NCBI GenBank assembly: GCA_958436175.1
Contig: CAUBJF010000006.1
Coordinates: forward strand, 1 to 64,000
Length of the DNA: 64,000 bases
Direction of reading: 5' to 3'
Origin: an uncultured Muribaculaceae bacterium
Lineage (GTDB): Bacteria > Bacteroidota > Bacteroidia > Bacteroidales > Muribaculaceae
The notes under the pieces are model-generated. The model was not told the origin of the DNA and ran no database searches. It saw only the letters and a list, made by a program, of their open reading frames with translations. Below are positions 52,863 through 61,625 of this stretch, piece by piece; the stretch's first letter is position 1; the number at the start of each line of letters is the position of its first letter. The translations under genes and the position numbers were made by a program.

Positions 52863-54578
52863 CTACTGAATTTTAACGGTTAACAAAACCTCAGTGCCAG
52901 AGTCTTTAACTACTCTGACTTCGAGGTTGCCTCCTACAGATTGCGCACGGCGGCGCATGGATTCGAGCCCCAGGCCACGTTTGTCGGAGAATTTATATGT
53001 ACCGTCATCACAGACACTGGCAGTCAGATCTTTGCCCGTGAGCGTAGCCGAGACATCAATGCGCTTGGCCCCTGAATGTTTCACGGCATTGCCTACAGCC
53101 TCCTGTACGATTCGATAGACTTCGAGAGCCGTCGCATCCGGCACAGTCTTCCAGTCAGAGCCTTCGGCACACGAAGAATAAGTCATTTCTATCTTGTCTC
53201 CGGCCGCTTCAGCCTGCTTGTCGACAAAATAACGAAGCACCTCGTCGAGGTCGGCATAGGTGAACTCCGGCGGCATGAGTTCGTGCGAAATCCTGCGCAC
53301 GGCCTGGCGGCAGGTATCTATCATGTCAGCGGTTTGTTCGGTTGGAATTCCGTTATGTATCTGCATCTCTATGGCTAACAAGTCGTTGCACACACCGTCA
53401 TGAAGTTCGAGCGACATTCGGCGTCGTTCGTTTTCAAGACCGGATATGTACTGTCTCAAACGATGCTGGCGCTGTCGACCCACATAGACGACAAATATGA
53501 TTCCGACAACGAGCAGCACGCCAAGCGCAGCAAAAAACCACATAAGCGTCAGCGAACGAGATGCCTCACTTCTGGCCAGGGCAAGCTCTTTCTCTTTGGT
53601 CTCATACTTCACTGTCAGCTCCTGCAAGGCATCCGACTTATCCTTGTCCCAGAGCTCTCTTGTCAGATCGCTGCCTTTGAGCAAGGTTTTGTAAGCATTT
53701 TGGTAATCGTCCAGATCCGCGTAGGCTACATGCATATTGTTATAGCAATCCAGCATCACGAAAGGCAGGTTTTCGATGCCCTCAAGCGACAGTATTTTGT
53801 TGAACCATACGAGAGCTCCGCGAGGATTATTTCCTGTAAGACATATGGAGCATTCGGCCTGATAATAGACCAGCCTGGCCATCATCGACTCAATCTGCGG
53901 CATGAGTTCTCCGCACTTCGTACGCCATTGCTCTGCCAGAACCTTATCGCCCTGTCGGTCAGCGATAAGCATCGTATAAGCGGCAGCGCGGAAAGCAGCT
54001 TCGGGGTCATCGGCTTTCAGCGCATCATCATAAGCCAGCACCTGATATTTAATGGCACCATCATAATCACCGCAGGCAGTAAGCACAGACCCTGCCACGC
54101 CATAACCTACACTTCTTGTTGCCGCATCATCACACTTAGAGAACCATTCTGCCGCCATGTTGGCATTCCTGACAGCATCTTCTTTCTGCTGCATATCAAG
54201 ATTGACAGCCGATAGATTGATGTACAGCGTGGCTATGGATTCTATGGCTTCCTGGTCGGGATTATCACGGAAAGCACCTGAGGTGACTATTTCGAGGGCC
54301 GCATCATATTCTTTCATAGCCTCGTCGACCTTTCCCAGGGAGCGCAGATAGACACCCTGCGAAGCATGGGTCGACACTATCGCAGAATTGTAGCCGGCGG
54401 CTTCTGCTACCTTTATAGCCTCGGCCCCGATTATTGCCGCTGAATCCGTCCGTCCGATGCTGTGCAGACTGTCGGCTTCAGCACTGAGCCTTTCTATTTT
54501 CTGAATATCGGTCTCGGCTGCTAAAGCAGCATAACCAGAAACAAAAGCGATGACAAGGGCGTAGACAAATCGGGACAT
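52863..54578 (-). CDS. TPR-containing sensor histidine kinase
   Basis: ATG 54578 is chosen because a promoter lies at 54610-54641, inside the longer frame, and it gives a good signal sequence (SRFVYALVIAFVSGYAALAA); 571 residues. The periplasmic part is a TPR array (AEADSLHSIGRTDSAAIIGAEAI; LGKVDEAMKEYDAALEI). After a membrane helix (LMWFFAALGVLLVVGIIFVVYV) comes a HisKA_3 domain (RRRMSLELHDGVCNDLLAIEM, phospho-His in LHDG) and an HATPase domain (VGNAVKHSGAK, DDGTYKFSDKRGLGLESM). It pairs with the LuxR-type regulator downstream. Confidence 0.9.
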   Translation of the reverse strand: MSRFVYALVIAFVSGYAALAAETDIQKIERLSAEADSLHSIGRTDSAAIIGAEAIKVAEAAGYNSAIVSTHASQGVYLRSLGKVDEAMKEYDAALEIVTSGAFRDNPDQEAIESIATLYINLSAVNLDMQQKEDAVRNANMAAEWFSKCDDAATRSVGYGVAGSVLTACGDYDGAIKYQVLAYDDALKADDPEAAFRAAAYTMLIADRQGDKVLAEQWRTKCGELMPQIESMMARLVYYQAECSICLTGNNPRGALVWFNKILSLEGIENLPFVMLDCYNNMHVAYADLDDYQNAYKTLLKGSDLTRELWDKDKSDALQELTVKYETKEKELALARSEASRSLTLMWFFAALGVLLVVGIIFVVYVGRQRQHRLRQYISGLENERRRMSLELHDGVCNDLLAIEMQIHNGIPTEQTADMIDTCRQAVRRISHELMPPEFTYADLDEVLRYFVDKQAEAAGDKIEMTYSSCAEGSDWKTVPDATALEVYRIVQEAVGNAVKHSGAKRIDVSATLTGKDLTASVCDDGTYKFSDKRGLGLESMRRRAQSVGGNLEVRVVKDSGTEVLLTVKIQ

Positions 54579-54609
54579 GTTCTTTAGGATGGTATTAGAT
54601 GTTGAGTCG

Positions 54610-54641
54610 CAAAGGTAAGACAAATAATCTGTATCGACAAA
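54610..54641 (-). promoter_or_regulatory. Promoter of the histidine kinase gene
   Basis: On the minus strand, TTTG (54641-54638), 20 bases, TACCTTTG (54617-54610), giving a transcript start near 54603. Confidence 0.7.
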
Positions 54642-54745
54642 TAACGTCCCACACAGGCATATCTCCTGGCTGAATAATCAAATAATAGAAAGCGGTAGCG
54701 GCGAAGGGGGCGCCGCTACCGCTTTGTTTATGTAAGAGACCGGGC

Positions 54746-55570
54746 TCAGGCATTCTTGAACTGCATGAACCACTGGACGATTTTCGGGTCTTCGTGATTG
54801 CCAAGGATGAAGGGCTTGCATGTATCGAGCTTGCGGATAGCTGCCATGTCGTCGGCCGACAGCGAGAAGTCGAACACGTCGAGATTCTGGCGCATACGCT
54901 CGATTTTTGTCGATTTGGGTATGATTATGATACCGAGCTACAGGAGGAAGCGGAGAGCGACCTGTGCCATGCTCTTGCCGTATTTCGCGCCGATGGAAGT
55001 CAGCACGGGATTGCTGAAGAATCCGTTCTTGCCTTCGGCAAGCGGGCCCCATTCCATCATGTGGGTTCCGAAAGGTTTGAGATACTGAAACATCTCGCTT
55101 TCCTGATTGAAGACATTGGCCTCGACCTGGTTCACTGCCGGAGGCGTGTCTACCTGGCTTGCAAGGTCGATGTAGTCTGTCCCGAGTTTCCTGAGCGATT
55201 TGTCGATCTGCGCCTTTGCCTTGTCGTAGGGATAGCAGGAAAACCATAGCTTGTCGACGAGGAATATATCCTGACGGGGCACGCCGCTCTGGCATATACC
55301 TGCGCCCACGCCCTCTTCGTTCATGTACATCTACATCTGGGCTGTGTCGATATGCCTGTATCCGGCCTTGATGGCTGTACTGACGGAGTTGTAGCATACG
55401 GAGTCGTTCGGCTGGAGAAAGGTCCCGAGTCCGAACTGTGGCATCAGGATGCCGTTGTTAAGCTGCACATAGGGCACATCGGCAGTGCCGACATAGGGGT
55501 TGTCGTCGGAAGCAAATAAAGGGGAGACCGACAATAAGGCCAGCCCCAGCGAGAGAATGTATTTCTTCAT
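54746..55570 (-). pseudogene. Aldo/keto reductase remnant with two stops and an internal deletion
   Basis: Starting at ATG 55570, the signal peptide (KKYILSLGLALLSVSPLFAS) and N-terminal AKR motifs (LNNGILMPQFGLGTF, YRHIDTAQ) are clear, but TAG interrupts at 55333-55331. The frame continues (MYMNEEGVGAGI, FLVDKLWFS, LRKLGTDYIDLASQ), then jumps to VDTPPAVNQVEAN with the central segment (about 40 residues incl. the catalytic His region) missing. A second TAG occurs at 54937-54935 in RFLL-stop-LGIIIIPKS. The final part (SADDMAAIRKLDTCK) ends at 54746. The gene is decayed. Confidence 0.88.
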
Positions 55571-55791
55571 CTTTCTTTTTTGTCGCAAAATTACGAATAA
55601 GTGAAGATGAAGGCCTTACACAAAATGCTGTCATCCAATCACATTTTGCCGTTTTATTCCCTAAATTAGACAGCAGTCATCCCGAGGCCCCGTTTTATAC
55701 ATCCTTCTATGCACTTGGGGGTAGAAAGCATTCGATAACTATAACCATTCTTAGAGTAAGCCCATTACAAGTATCCTTAAATAAAATTGCC

Positions 55792-55799
55792 TATCTTTG
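55792..55799 (+). promoter_or_regulatory. -7 element of the hydrolase gene
   Basis: TATCTTTG fits the consensus; no good -33 box is seen at the usual spacing. It argues for the ATG at 55841 rather than the frame's earlier ATG-like start at 55787, which would lie before the transcript start. Confidence 0.45.
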
Positions 55800-55840
55800 C
55801 ACTTGCAGTCAAAATCGGCGAATTCATAAAACCAAACCTC

Positions 55841-56677
55841 ATGCAAAAGACCCGCATACTCATTTTCCTTATGGCCATACTATCCGCCTCCGGGCTATTC
55901 GCACAGCAATCCGATACCCTCGAACTGAATGGTTCGCAGGGGAGACTCTTTGCGATGCTTCAGCGTCCTGACACAGCAGAGACAAGTCCCCTTGTGATCC
56001 TGTGCCATGGCTTCAGCGGCAACTGCCGTTCCGAGCTGTTCGACGACATCGCAGACGACCTGTATCAAAACGGGATTGCCACCCTGCGTTTTGATTTCAA
56101 CGGGCATGGCAAAAGCGAAGGCCTGTTCCAGGACATGACCGTTCCCAACGAAATAGAAGACCTCAAAGATGTCATCAAATGGGCCGAAAAGCAGCCCTGG
56201 GTCGAGAACGTATCGCTGTTGGGACACTCGCAGGGCGGAGTCGTCGCCAGCATGACGGCCGGCGAACTGGGAGATAAGACAATAAAGAGCCTCGTCCTTA
56301 TGGCTCCAGCCGCCGTCCTCCGCGACGATGCACTGCGAGGCAACACGATGGGCGCGGTGTACGACCCCTGGAACCTGACTTCAGATTTTATCCAGCTGCC
56401 TTTCGGCGGCCTGAAACTCGGTCGAAAATACATCGAGACAGCAATCAATCTGCCAATCTATGAGACGGCATTTAATTATGACGGGCCTGTGCTTGTGATT
56501 CATGGCACTCACGACCGTATCGTTCCCTATACCTACGGCGAACGCTACAACCAGGGCTACAAGCATAGCTGCATAAAGCTGATTCCGGGTGAAGACCATG
56601 GATTCAGCGCCTATACCTCCGAAGCCGCCCTCTACGCTGCGGACTGGCTTATAAAGCAACTCCGAAGGAGCAAGTGA
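55841..56677 (+). CDS. Secreted alpha/beta hydrolase (feruloyl-esterase-like)
   Basis: The start ATG 55841 gives a signal peptide (MQKTRILIFLMAILSASGLFAQ); 278 residues. The fold shows LVILCHGFSGN (oxyanion HG), RFDFNGHGKSEG, the nucleophile elbow LLGHSQGGVVAS, VIHGTHDRIVPYTYG (acid Asp) and GEDHGFS (catalytic His). These features match Est1E-like bacterial esterases that release feruloyl or acetyl groups from plant polymers. The actual substrate is not known. It is monocistronic. Confidence 0.88.
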   Translation: MQKTRILIFLMAILSASGLFAQQSDTLELNGSQGRLFAMLQRPDTAETSPLVILCHGFSGNCRSELFDDIADDLYQNGIATLRFDFNGHGKSEGLFQDMTVPNEIEDLKDVIKWAEKQPWVENVSLLGHSQGGVVASMTAGELGDKTIKSLVLMAPAAVLRDDALRGNTMGAVYDPWNLTSDFIQLPFGGLKLGRKYIETAINLPIYETAFNYDGPVLVIHGTHDRIVPYTYGERYNQGYKHSCIKLIPGEDHGFSAYTSEAALYAADWLIKQLRRSK

Positions 56678-56860
56678 AAGCGTTATAACTCCATGAGTGC
56701 AGCATTGATGATAGCATCATAGTACAAGTGGGGTACAAATATAGAAATATCAATGAAGTAAATTTGAGTGAACGCTCCCGTCCTGGATCATACCACACCA
56801 TAATGCACACAATTATAATGCTGCTAATCAAATGTTTATAAATCAACATTCGCCAAATGT

Positions 56861-56891
56861 CTTGCTATTCGGAATATTTGGACTAACTTTG
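56861..56891 (+). promoter_or_regulatory. Promoter upstream of the MATE gene
   Basis: TTG within CTTG at 56861-56864, 19 bases, TAACTTTG at 56884-56891. Transcription would start near 56898, leaving a 125-nt leader. Confidence 0.65.
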
Positions 56892-56897
56892 CACCGC

Positions 56898-57005
56898 AAA
56901 AGCAGAATTACAGGATAAAGAGTTTTGTAATCCTCATCGAGGCAATCATAGCCGGAGAAGATGACTGGGTAAAACCGCCGTCTTATCCGGTATTTTTTTG
57001 CGGCT
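56898..57005 (+). promoter_or_regulatory. Leader with candidate attenuator before the MATE gene
   Basis: The leader has ATTACA/TGTAAT and CCTC-ATC-GAGG hairpins, GGC/GCC, and a final ACCG/CGGT stem followed by seven T near 56992-56998. GGATAA in the loop of the first hairpin can pair with TTATCC next to the final stem, so two mutually exclusive folds are possible. This is the layout of a transcriptional attenuator or riboswitch. I cannot match it to a known class. Confidence 0.5.
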
Positions 57006-57023
57006 GATTATTAACCCATAAAA

Positions 57024-58394
57024 ATGATTTCCTCTATGAAGAAAGACTCGCTCGACCTGGGGAAGATGAAAATCCCCGCGCTTTTCAGAAAGTATTTTGT
57101 GCCGACGCTGCTCGGTATGCTCAGCATGGCATCCGTGACCGCCATCGACGGCATCTATGTCGGCCACGGTGTGGGCAGTGACGGCATCGCTGCCATCAAC
57201 ATCTGCATTCCGCTTTTGATGCTGTTCACCGGATTCGGCCTTATGCTCGGCATTGGCAGCTCGGTTGTCGCATCGATTCATCTGTCGCACGACAAGGTGA
57301 AGGCAGCCCGGATTAACGCTACGCAGGCACTGTGGTTCGTTACCATAGTTACCGCACTTGCCGTTGCCGCCATAATGATATGGCCTTACGAGACGGCGAA
57401 ACTGCTCGGATCATCGGAACATCTCGCTCCACTCGTTATCACCTATCTGCTATGGTTCGGGCCTTCGATATTATTCCAGATGTGGCTGTCGGTATCGCTG
57501 TTCATCATCCGTCTCGACGGTTCGCCGCAGTACGCCATGTGGTGCAATATCGTTGCGGCTTTGCTGACGGTCATATTAGGCTGGATCTTCATATTCCCTC
57601 TTCAGCTCGGAATCGAGGGGGCTGCTCTCGCCGCCACTGTTGCTACTGCTGTCGGTGGCATTATGGGCGTTTTCTACATTGTTTTCAGGGCTAAGAAGCT
57701 GCGCATAATCGCCATAAAGCTTTCTCTCAAAAGCCTGAGGCTGTCGATGAGGAACATCGATTATCAGTGTAAGATAGGTTCCTCGGCCCTGCTTGGCGAG
57801 GCCACGCTTGCGACACTGATGTTCGTAGGCAATCAGGTGTTCATGAAATATCTCGGTGACAATGGCGTCGGAGCCTTTGGAATAGCTTGTTATTATACTC
57901 CTTTTGTATTCATGGTTGGCAACGCCATCGCACAATCAGCTCAGCCTATCCTAAGCTACAATTTCGGTATTAATCTGTACAAACGAGTGTCGCTGACCGA
58001 AAAGATAGCTTTGAAAACAGCCTTTATGTGCGGTATCGTCGTAACTGTGATATTTTATTCCTTTCCACACTGGTTGGTGGGGCTGTTCCTCCCGCTTGAC
58101 AATGGCGCCGCAAAAATCGCCGTGACGGGACTTCCGCTTTTCTCGCTTGGATTTATCTGCTTTATTGTGAACCTGACCGCCATCGGCTATTACCAGAGCC
58201 TCGAAAGAATCGGTGCCGCGACAACTTTCGCCTTGCTGCGAGGTTTACTGATCCTAGTCCCTGCCTTCTATCTCTTGCCGATGATTGTGGGCGACAGCGG
58301 CATATGGCTTGCGATGCCGGTCTCAGAGACCCTGACAACATTGCTGATTTTCATTTACTATCTCTCGACCCGATCCATAGTTTCAGGAAAATAA
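57024..58394 (+). CDS. MATE-family multidrug/metabolite exporter
   Basis: The protein has 456 residues with about twelve hydrophobic segments and the MATE pattern: LGMLSMASVTAIDGIYVGHGVGSDGIAAINICIPL in the first pair of helices, GFGLMLGIGSSVVASI, and the pseudo-repeat near residue 250 (GEATLATLMFVGNQVFMKYLG, AIAQSAQPILSYNFG). MATE pumps export cationic drugs or metabolites using Na+ or H+ gradients. The leader with a potential attenuator suggests that a small molecule or the substrate controls it. ATG 57036 is an alternative start. Confidence 0.93.
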   Translation: MISSMKKDSLDLGKMKIPALFRKYFVPTLLGMLSMASVTAIDGIYVGHGVGSDGIAAINICIPLLMLFTGFGLMLGIGSSVVASIHLSHDKVKAARINATQALWFVTIVTALAVAAIMIWPYETAKLLGSSEHLAPLVITYLLWFGPSILFQMWLSVSLFIIRLDGSPQYAMWCNIVAALLTVILGWIFIFPLQLGIEGAALAATVATAVGGIMGVFYIVFRAKKLRIIAIKLSLKSLRLSMRNIDYQCKIGSSALLGEATLATLMFVGNQVFMKYLGDNGVGAFGIACYYTPFVFMVGNAIAQSAQPILSYNFGINLYKRVSLTEKIALKTAFMCGIVVTVIFYSFPHWLVGLFLPLDNGAAKIAVTGLPLFSLGFICFIVNLTAIGYYQSLERIGAATTFALLRGLLILVPAFYLLPMIVGDSGIWLAMPVSETLTTLLIFIYYLSTRSIVSGK

Positions 58395-58399
58395 AACGC

Positions 58400-58440
58400 A
58401 GAAACATCATATTCGACTTCGACGGCACGTGCTCCGCTGC
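58400..58440 (+). other. Possible fragment of a HAD-family gene start
   Basis: One frame reads RNIIFDFDGTCS, the motif-I start of HAD-type hydrolases, and then continues into unrelated sequence. It is at the junction between the MATE gene and the integrase region, so it could be a remnant left by integration. The stretch is very short. Confidence 0.25.
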
Positions 58441-58496
58441 GCTAAGCAAGCGCTGCGCGATATCGAACCTTGGGCCCACACCCTCTCATTCACAAA

Positions 58497-58523
58497 AAAA
58501 GCAGCCTCGAAAAGGCTGCTTTT
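58497..58523 (+). terminator. Terminator after the MATE gene
   Basis: AAAAGCAGCC pairs with GGCTGCTTTT around a short A-rich loop, with A- and T-runs on both sides. Confidence 0.85.
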
Positions 58524-58655
58524 GCTTAGCGGAGAGAGAGGGATATGAAACTATTGTAAAATAAGCAATCGCGCAAGTAAAGAATGTTAATGTAATAGTC
58601 TAATAATTAGCGTGGTATTTAGATTTGGCGCAAAATAAAATATCTTTGAATTTCC

Positions 58656-58686
58656 TTGATTAAACCGATTTTTGTATGTAATTTTG
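58656..58686 (+). promoter_or_regulatory. Promoter of the second integrase
   Basis: TTG at 58656-58658, 20 bases, TAATTTTG at 58679-58686, 46 bp before the ATG. Confidence 0.6.
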
Positions 58687-58732
58687 TATGTGAAAATCAA
58701 AGTATCATCCTCTCATACAAAAAATCTCTCTC

Positions 58733-60277
58733 ATGGATAAATACAAGCATCGCGTCAGCTTCCGATTGGAGAAGCGCAAGGATAAAAACGGCAATCTTCC
58801 CGAAGAGTTGCCTATCAACGCCGACATTACCTTTGGCGGCAAGCGTATATGGTATTATTCCGGATACCGTATTGCCCTTGCAAAGTGGGATGAAAAGGCT
58901 CAGAGGGTGAAGCGTAATAACTTCAATTCCGACGATGTTTCAGCGGCGGATATCAACCAACGGCTTGTGAAAATTGCATCTGCTGTTGATGATGCTTTCG
59001 CGCAGCTTGAACTTCGAGAGGAAGAAGTCACACCCACAACAGTCCGGGATGAGCTAAAACGGATACTCAATGAGGAGAAGTCAACAAGGCTGACGGTTGC
59101 CCAAGTCTATCAAATTCTGATTAATGAAAGGGAAAATGAACTTAAAACATCTCCGGCCACCGCTCTGTGGACGAAGGGGACGCTGACTAAACACAAAACC
59201 ATGCTTCGGCATCTAAGCGAGTTTAAAGTGACACTGTATTTTGAAGATGTCAACGATGATTTGCTTGCACGGTTTGAATTGTTTCTGGTTAACAAGGGGT
59301 TATCGAACAATTATTGCTATAAGTCCATGAAGGACATTAAAACATTCTTTAATTGGGCGACAAAGAGAGGCTATAATAAGAATATGGCATATCAGTCGTA
59401 TTCACAGAGGTTCCGCGACGAGACTAAATCGGACAGCACTATTAACCTCTATGCGTTGAGCGAAGAAGAACTTGCAGCAATTCAGACTTTTCCGACTTCC
59501 CGTGCTGCCATTGACAGAGTGAGGGATATCTTTGTATTTGCATGTTATACAGGTCTTCGATTTTCGGATGTCATTGCGCTGAGATGGTCGAATATCAACG
59601 GCGATATACTTGATGTAGTTGCCAAAAAGACTAATCATCGCCAAAGATTTGCTTTAGCAAATGAAGCCTTGCGAATACTTGCCAAATATCCAAAGGCTCC
59701 TGATGAAGATGATCCGCGAATATTCCCGACCATATCCAATCAGAAATACAACTCTCACCTGAAAGAGGTTGGCAAACTTGCCGGTATGACGGGAGACTGG
59801 ATTACAGAAAAGCAGAGCGGACGCACCAAGATGCGAGAAGTGCGTCCGAAGTATGAGCTGTTGACTTCGCATGTGGCACGACGTACATTCGTAACGATGT
59901 GTCTGCGCAAAGGTATGTCGCCGGAGGATATTCGTGCCGTCACCGGTCATACTACCGCCGACATGATGATGAAGTATGTGAAGTTCGATGATGAAAGCAA
60001 GAGGGAGAAGATGAGTATCCTCAACGAGAACACCCAATCAGGAGTTGAGACTGTTTTTGATCATACCATCACCGACAATGAACGTATTCGGCTCGGTCTG
60101 CCTACTCAGGAAGCGTATCTTGAAATCTTCGAAGGTGATACTGCCTCTGTAAATGCCCATCTTGCTGTCCTCGCTCACCTCCGGGGCAACTTCGATGCTC
60201 GCGCAGAGTACATCAAACGCCTCCCCACCAACAAACTCAACGAAGTCCTCGAAATCATCATGAAAGGAGAAATATAA
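58733..60277 (+). CDS. Tyrosine recombinase/integrase of the prophage-like element
   Basis: The protein has 514 residues with an arm-binding N-terminus, a SAM-like domain (about 125-225) and a complete catalytic domain: Arg in YTGLRFSDVIALRW, the H-x-x-R box SHVARRTFVTM, VTGHTTADMMMKYVKFD (GH and nucleophile Tyr). The C-terminal extension of about 90 residues (LGLPTQEAYLEIFEGD...) is unusual in length. It is distinct from the IME integrase at 3815, with all expected catalytic residues present. Confidence 0.93.
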   Translation: MDKYKHRVSFRLEKRKDKNGNLPEELPINADITFGGKRIWYYSGYRIALAKWDEKAQRVKRNNFNSDDVSAADINQRLVKIASAVDDAFAQLELREEEVTPTTVRDELKRILNEEKSTRLTVAQVYQILINERENELKTSPATALWTKGTLTKHKTMLRHLSEFKVTLYFEDVNDDLLARFELFLVNKGLSNNYCYKSMKDIKTFFNWATKRGYNKNMAYQSYSQRFRDETKSDSTINLYALSEEELAAIQTFPTSRAAIDRVRDIFVFACYTGLRFSDVIALRWSNINGDILDVVAKKTNHRQRFALANEALRILAKYPKAPDEDDPRIFPTISNQKYNSHLKEVGKLAGMTGDWITEKQSGRTKMREVRPKYELLTSHVARRTFVTMCLRKGMSPEDIRAVTGHTTADMMMKYVKFDDESKREKMSILNENTQSGVETVFDHTITDNERIRLGLPTQEAYLEIFEGDTASVNAHLAVLAHLRGNFDARAEYIKRLPTNKLNEVLEIIMKGEI

Positions 60278-60397
60278 CACCGACGAAAAACTCAACAAGG
60301 TAAAGTTCACCTGGTGATACTCGGCCAACCGTCCGCTCAGGGACTCTCCGCTTACATCCGGTATATTCAACGACAAGTTCAATCCCACTTACACCTG

Positions 60398-60631
60398 ATG
60401 GCTCGCTCGATACACATATCCACCGCCCGCACCATGCTCAACTCCGGCGATCCTGTCGATATTTCCGAATGGAAATCCGACGGCTCTATCCTGGAACTGC
60501 GTAACGTCATTTCTTTGCGTTACTCGTTCTACGGCGGCTGGCGGAATGTCAAGATACTTTCCTCCGGCGAGTGCCGCAAGATACGCGACTGCTGTATCTT
60601 CCGCGTGAACGACCTCGAAGTATTTTTGTAA
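60398..60631 (+). CDS. Small conserved protein of Bacteroidetes phages or elements
   Basis: Starting at ATG 60398, 77 residues: MARSIHISTARTMLNSGDPV, SWKSDGSILELRNVISLRYSF and the ending CCIFRVNDLEVFL. I recall close relatives in Bacteroides phage and integrative elements, but not a function. It sits 120 bp after the integrase; the intervening sequence has a broken coding-like frame (SANRPLRDSPLTSGIF) with a stop. Confidence 0.6.
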   Translation: MARSIHISTARTMLNSGDPVDISEWKSDGSILELRNVISLRYSFYGGWRNVKILSSGECRKIRDCCIFRVNDLEVFL

Positions 60632-60740
60632 TAATTTGCACAGGGTTGTAACTTTTGCTTAATTTGTGCGTCTAATATAATAAAACAGCCAAAGTTCTAC
60701 GGAGAAAGAGGAACTTTGCGCTCAAACTAAACTTAAAGTA

Positions 60741-60923
60741 ATGCAGTACCTTAAATACGTTGTAATTATCTGCGCAGCAGCCGTCCTCAGATTACTTTCT
60801 AAAGACGATGATTTTCTAAGTACAACCTACATTATAAAATCTTTGGGCATTTTGCTTCTCGTTGCTATTGGTATCGTAATGGTTGTGCGAGACGTAAAAC
60901 AACGAAAATCAAATCCGGACTAA
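60741..60923 (+). CDS. Small membrane protein of the prophage-like region
   Basis: This 60-residue protein has two hydrophobic stretches (YVVIICAAAVLRLL; IKSLGILLLVAIGIVMVV) and a basic tail (RDVKQRKSNPD). It lies between the small conserved gene and the portal-like gene. No family is recognised; it may be phage-related. Confidence 0.5.
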   Translation: MQYLKYVVIICAAAVLRLLSKDDDFLSTTYIIKSLGILLLVAIGIVMVVRDVKQRKSNPD

Positions 60924-60990
60924 GTCAATTCATCGCGTCTTTTCGCGCACCTCATATAGTCCATAACTTCGCTGAAAATCACAGCAAATT

Positions 60991-61533
60991 ATGGACTTTT
61001 CTTTTTCCGAACTCAATTTTAACTCTGTCGAAACGCTTCCGGGCTTCGAGGCTCGTGCCGCGTTTACTGTCAATTCCGCGTCAGTGTTCCGCGAGGATGT
61101 TGACATCGTGCCGACCATCGTAGACGATACTCTTTCATACGTTCCGTGGGGCGGCGACAATCAGATGCCTTTCGACTTGCTCGCATTCGTCGAGAAAGAT
61201 GAAACTCTGGCAACCTGCCAGTGCTTCAACGCCGAGGTCTGCTACGGTTCGGGGCTGCAATACTGCATAGTCGAAGCCTCCGCCTCGGTCAAGTCGGCTG
61301 TCGAAGACTTCCTCCTTGACAACGACCTCGCCGCATACTTCCTCGGCATCTGTCAGGACTTCAAGCACTTCGGCTTCGCCGTGTCGGTGCTTATTCTCAA
61401 CGAGGACGGCTCGCGTATCGTGCGCCTGTTGAGAAAGGAAGCATGTTATTGTCGCTTTACCCCGGCTGACAAACACGGTCGTTCATTAGTAACTAAGTCT
61501 TGCGAGAATCTACCAACTGAGGTACTAAATTAA
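60991..61533 (+). pseudogene. Truncated portal-like protein
   Basis: Its 180 residues match the N-terminus of portal proteins of Bacteroides temperate phages: SYVPWGGDNQMPFDLLAFVE, TLATCQCFNAEVCYGSGLQYC, FLLDNDLAAYFLGICQDFKHFGFAVSVLILN, KEACYCRFTPADKHGR. After this, around 61483, the frame runs into unrelated residues (SLVTKSCENL) and stops at 61531. Portal proteins are usually over 400 residues, so most is missing. I infer insertion of a second element. Confidence 0.6.
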
Positions 61534-61625
61534 TTTAGAGAGACTTCCCACTTCGCCTCTCTCAATCTTCCAATCATCCCTACCTTCCGCCACATCGCCA
61601 ACCTCGTTGAGTGTGTGACGATGCT

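Larger units (their letters stand above)
58733..61483. mobile_element. Remnant of a prophage-like element
   Basis: It contains an integrase, two small genes and the beginning of a portal-like gene; the portal frame breaks off where sequence of a mobilisable element begins. No tail, capsid or terminase genes remain in the window, though they may continue beyond the inserted element. The boundaries are inferred from gene content. Confidence 0.5.

Noticed and set aside
56939..57010. Possible small peptide in the MATE leader (SFVILIEAIIAGEDDW)
   Set aside because: No in-frame start codon precedes it and the bases fit hairpins better.
60278..60397. Coding-like frame with SANRPLRDSPLTSGIF after the integrase
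   Set aside because: It is short, contains a stop and has no start; it may be a degraded gene, but I cannot identify it.
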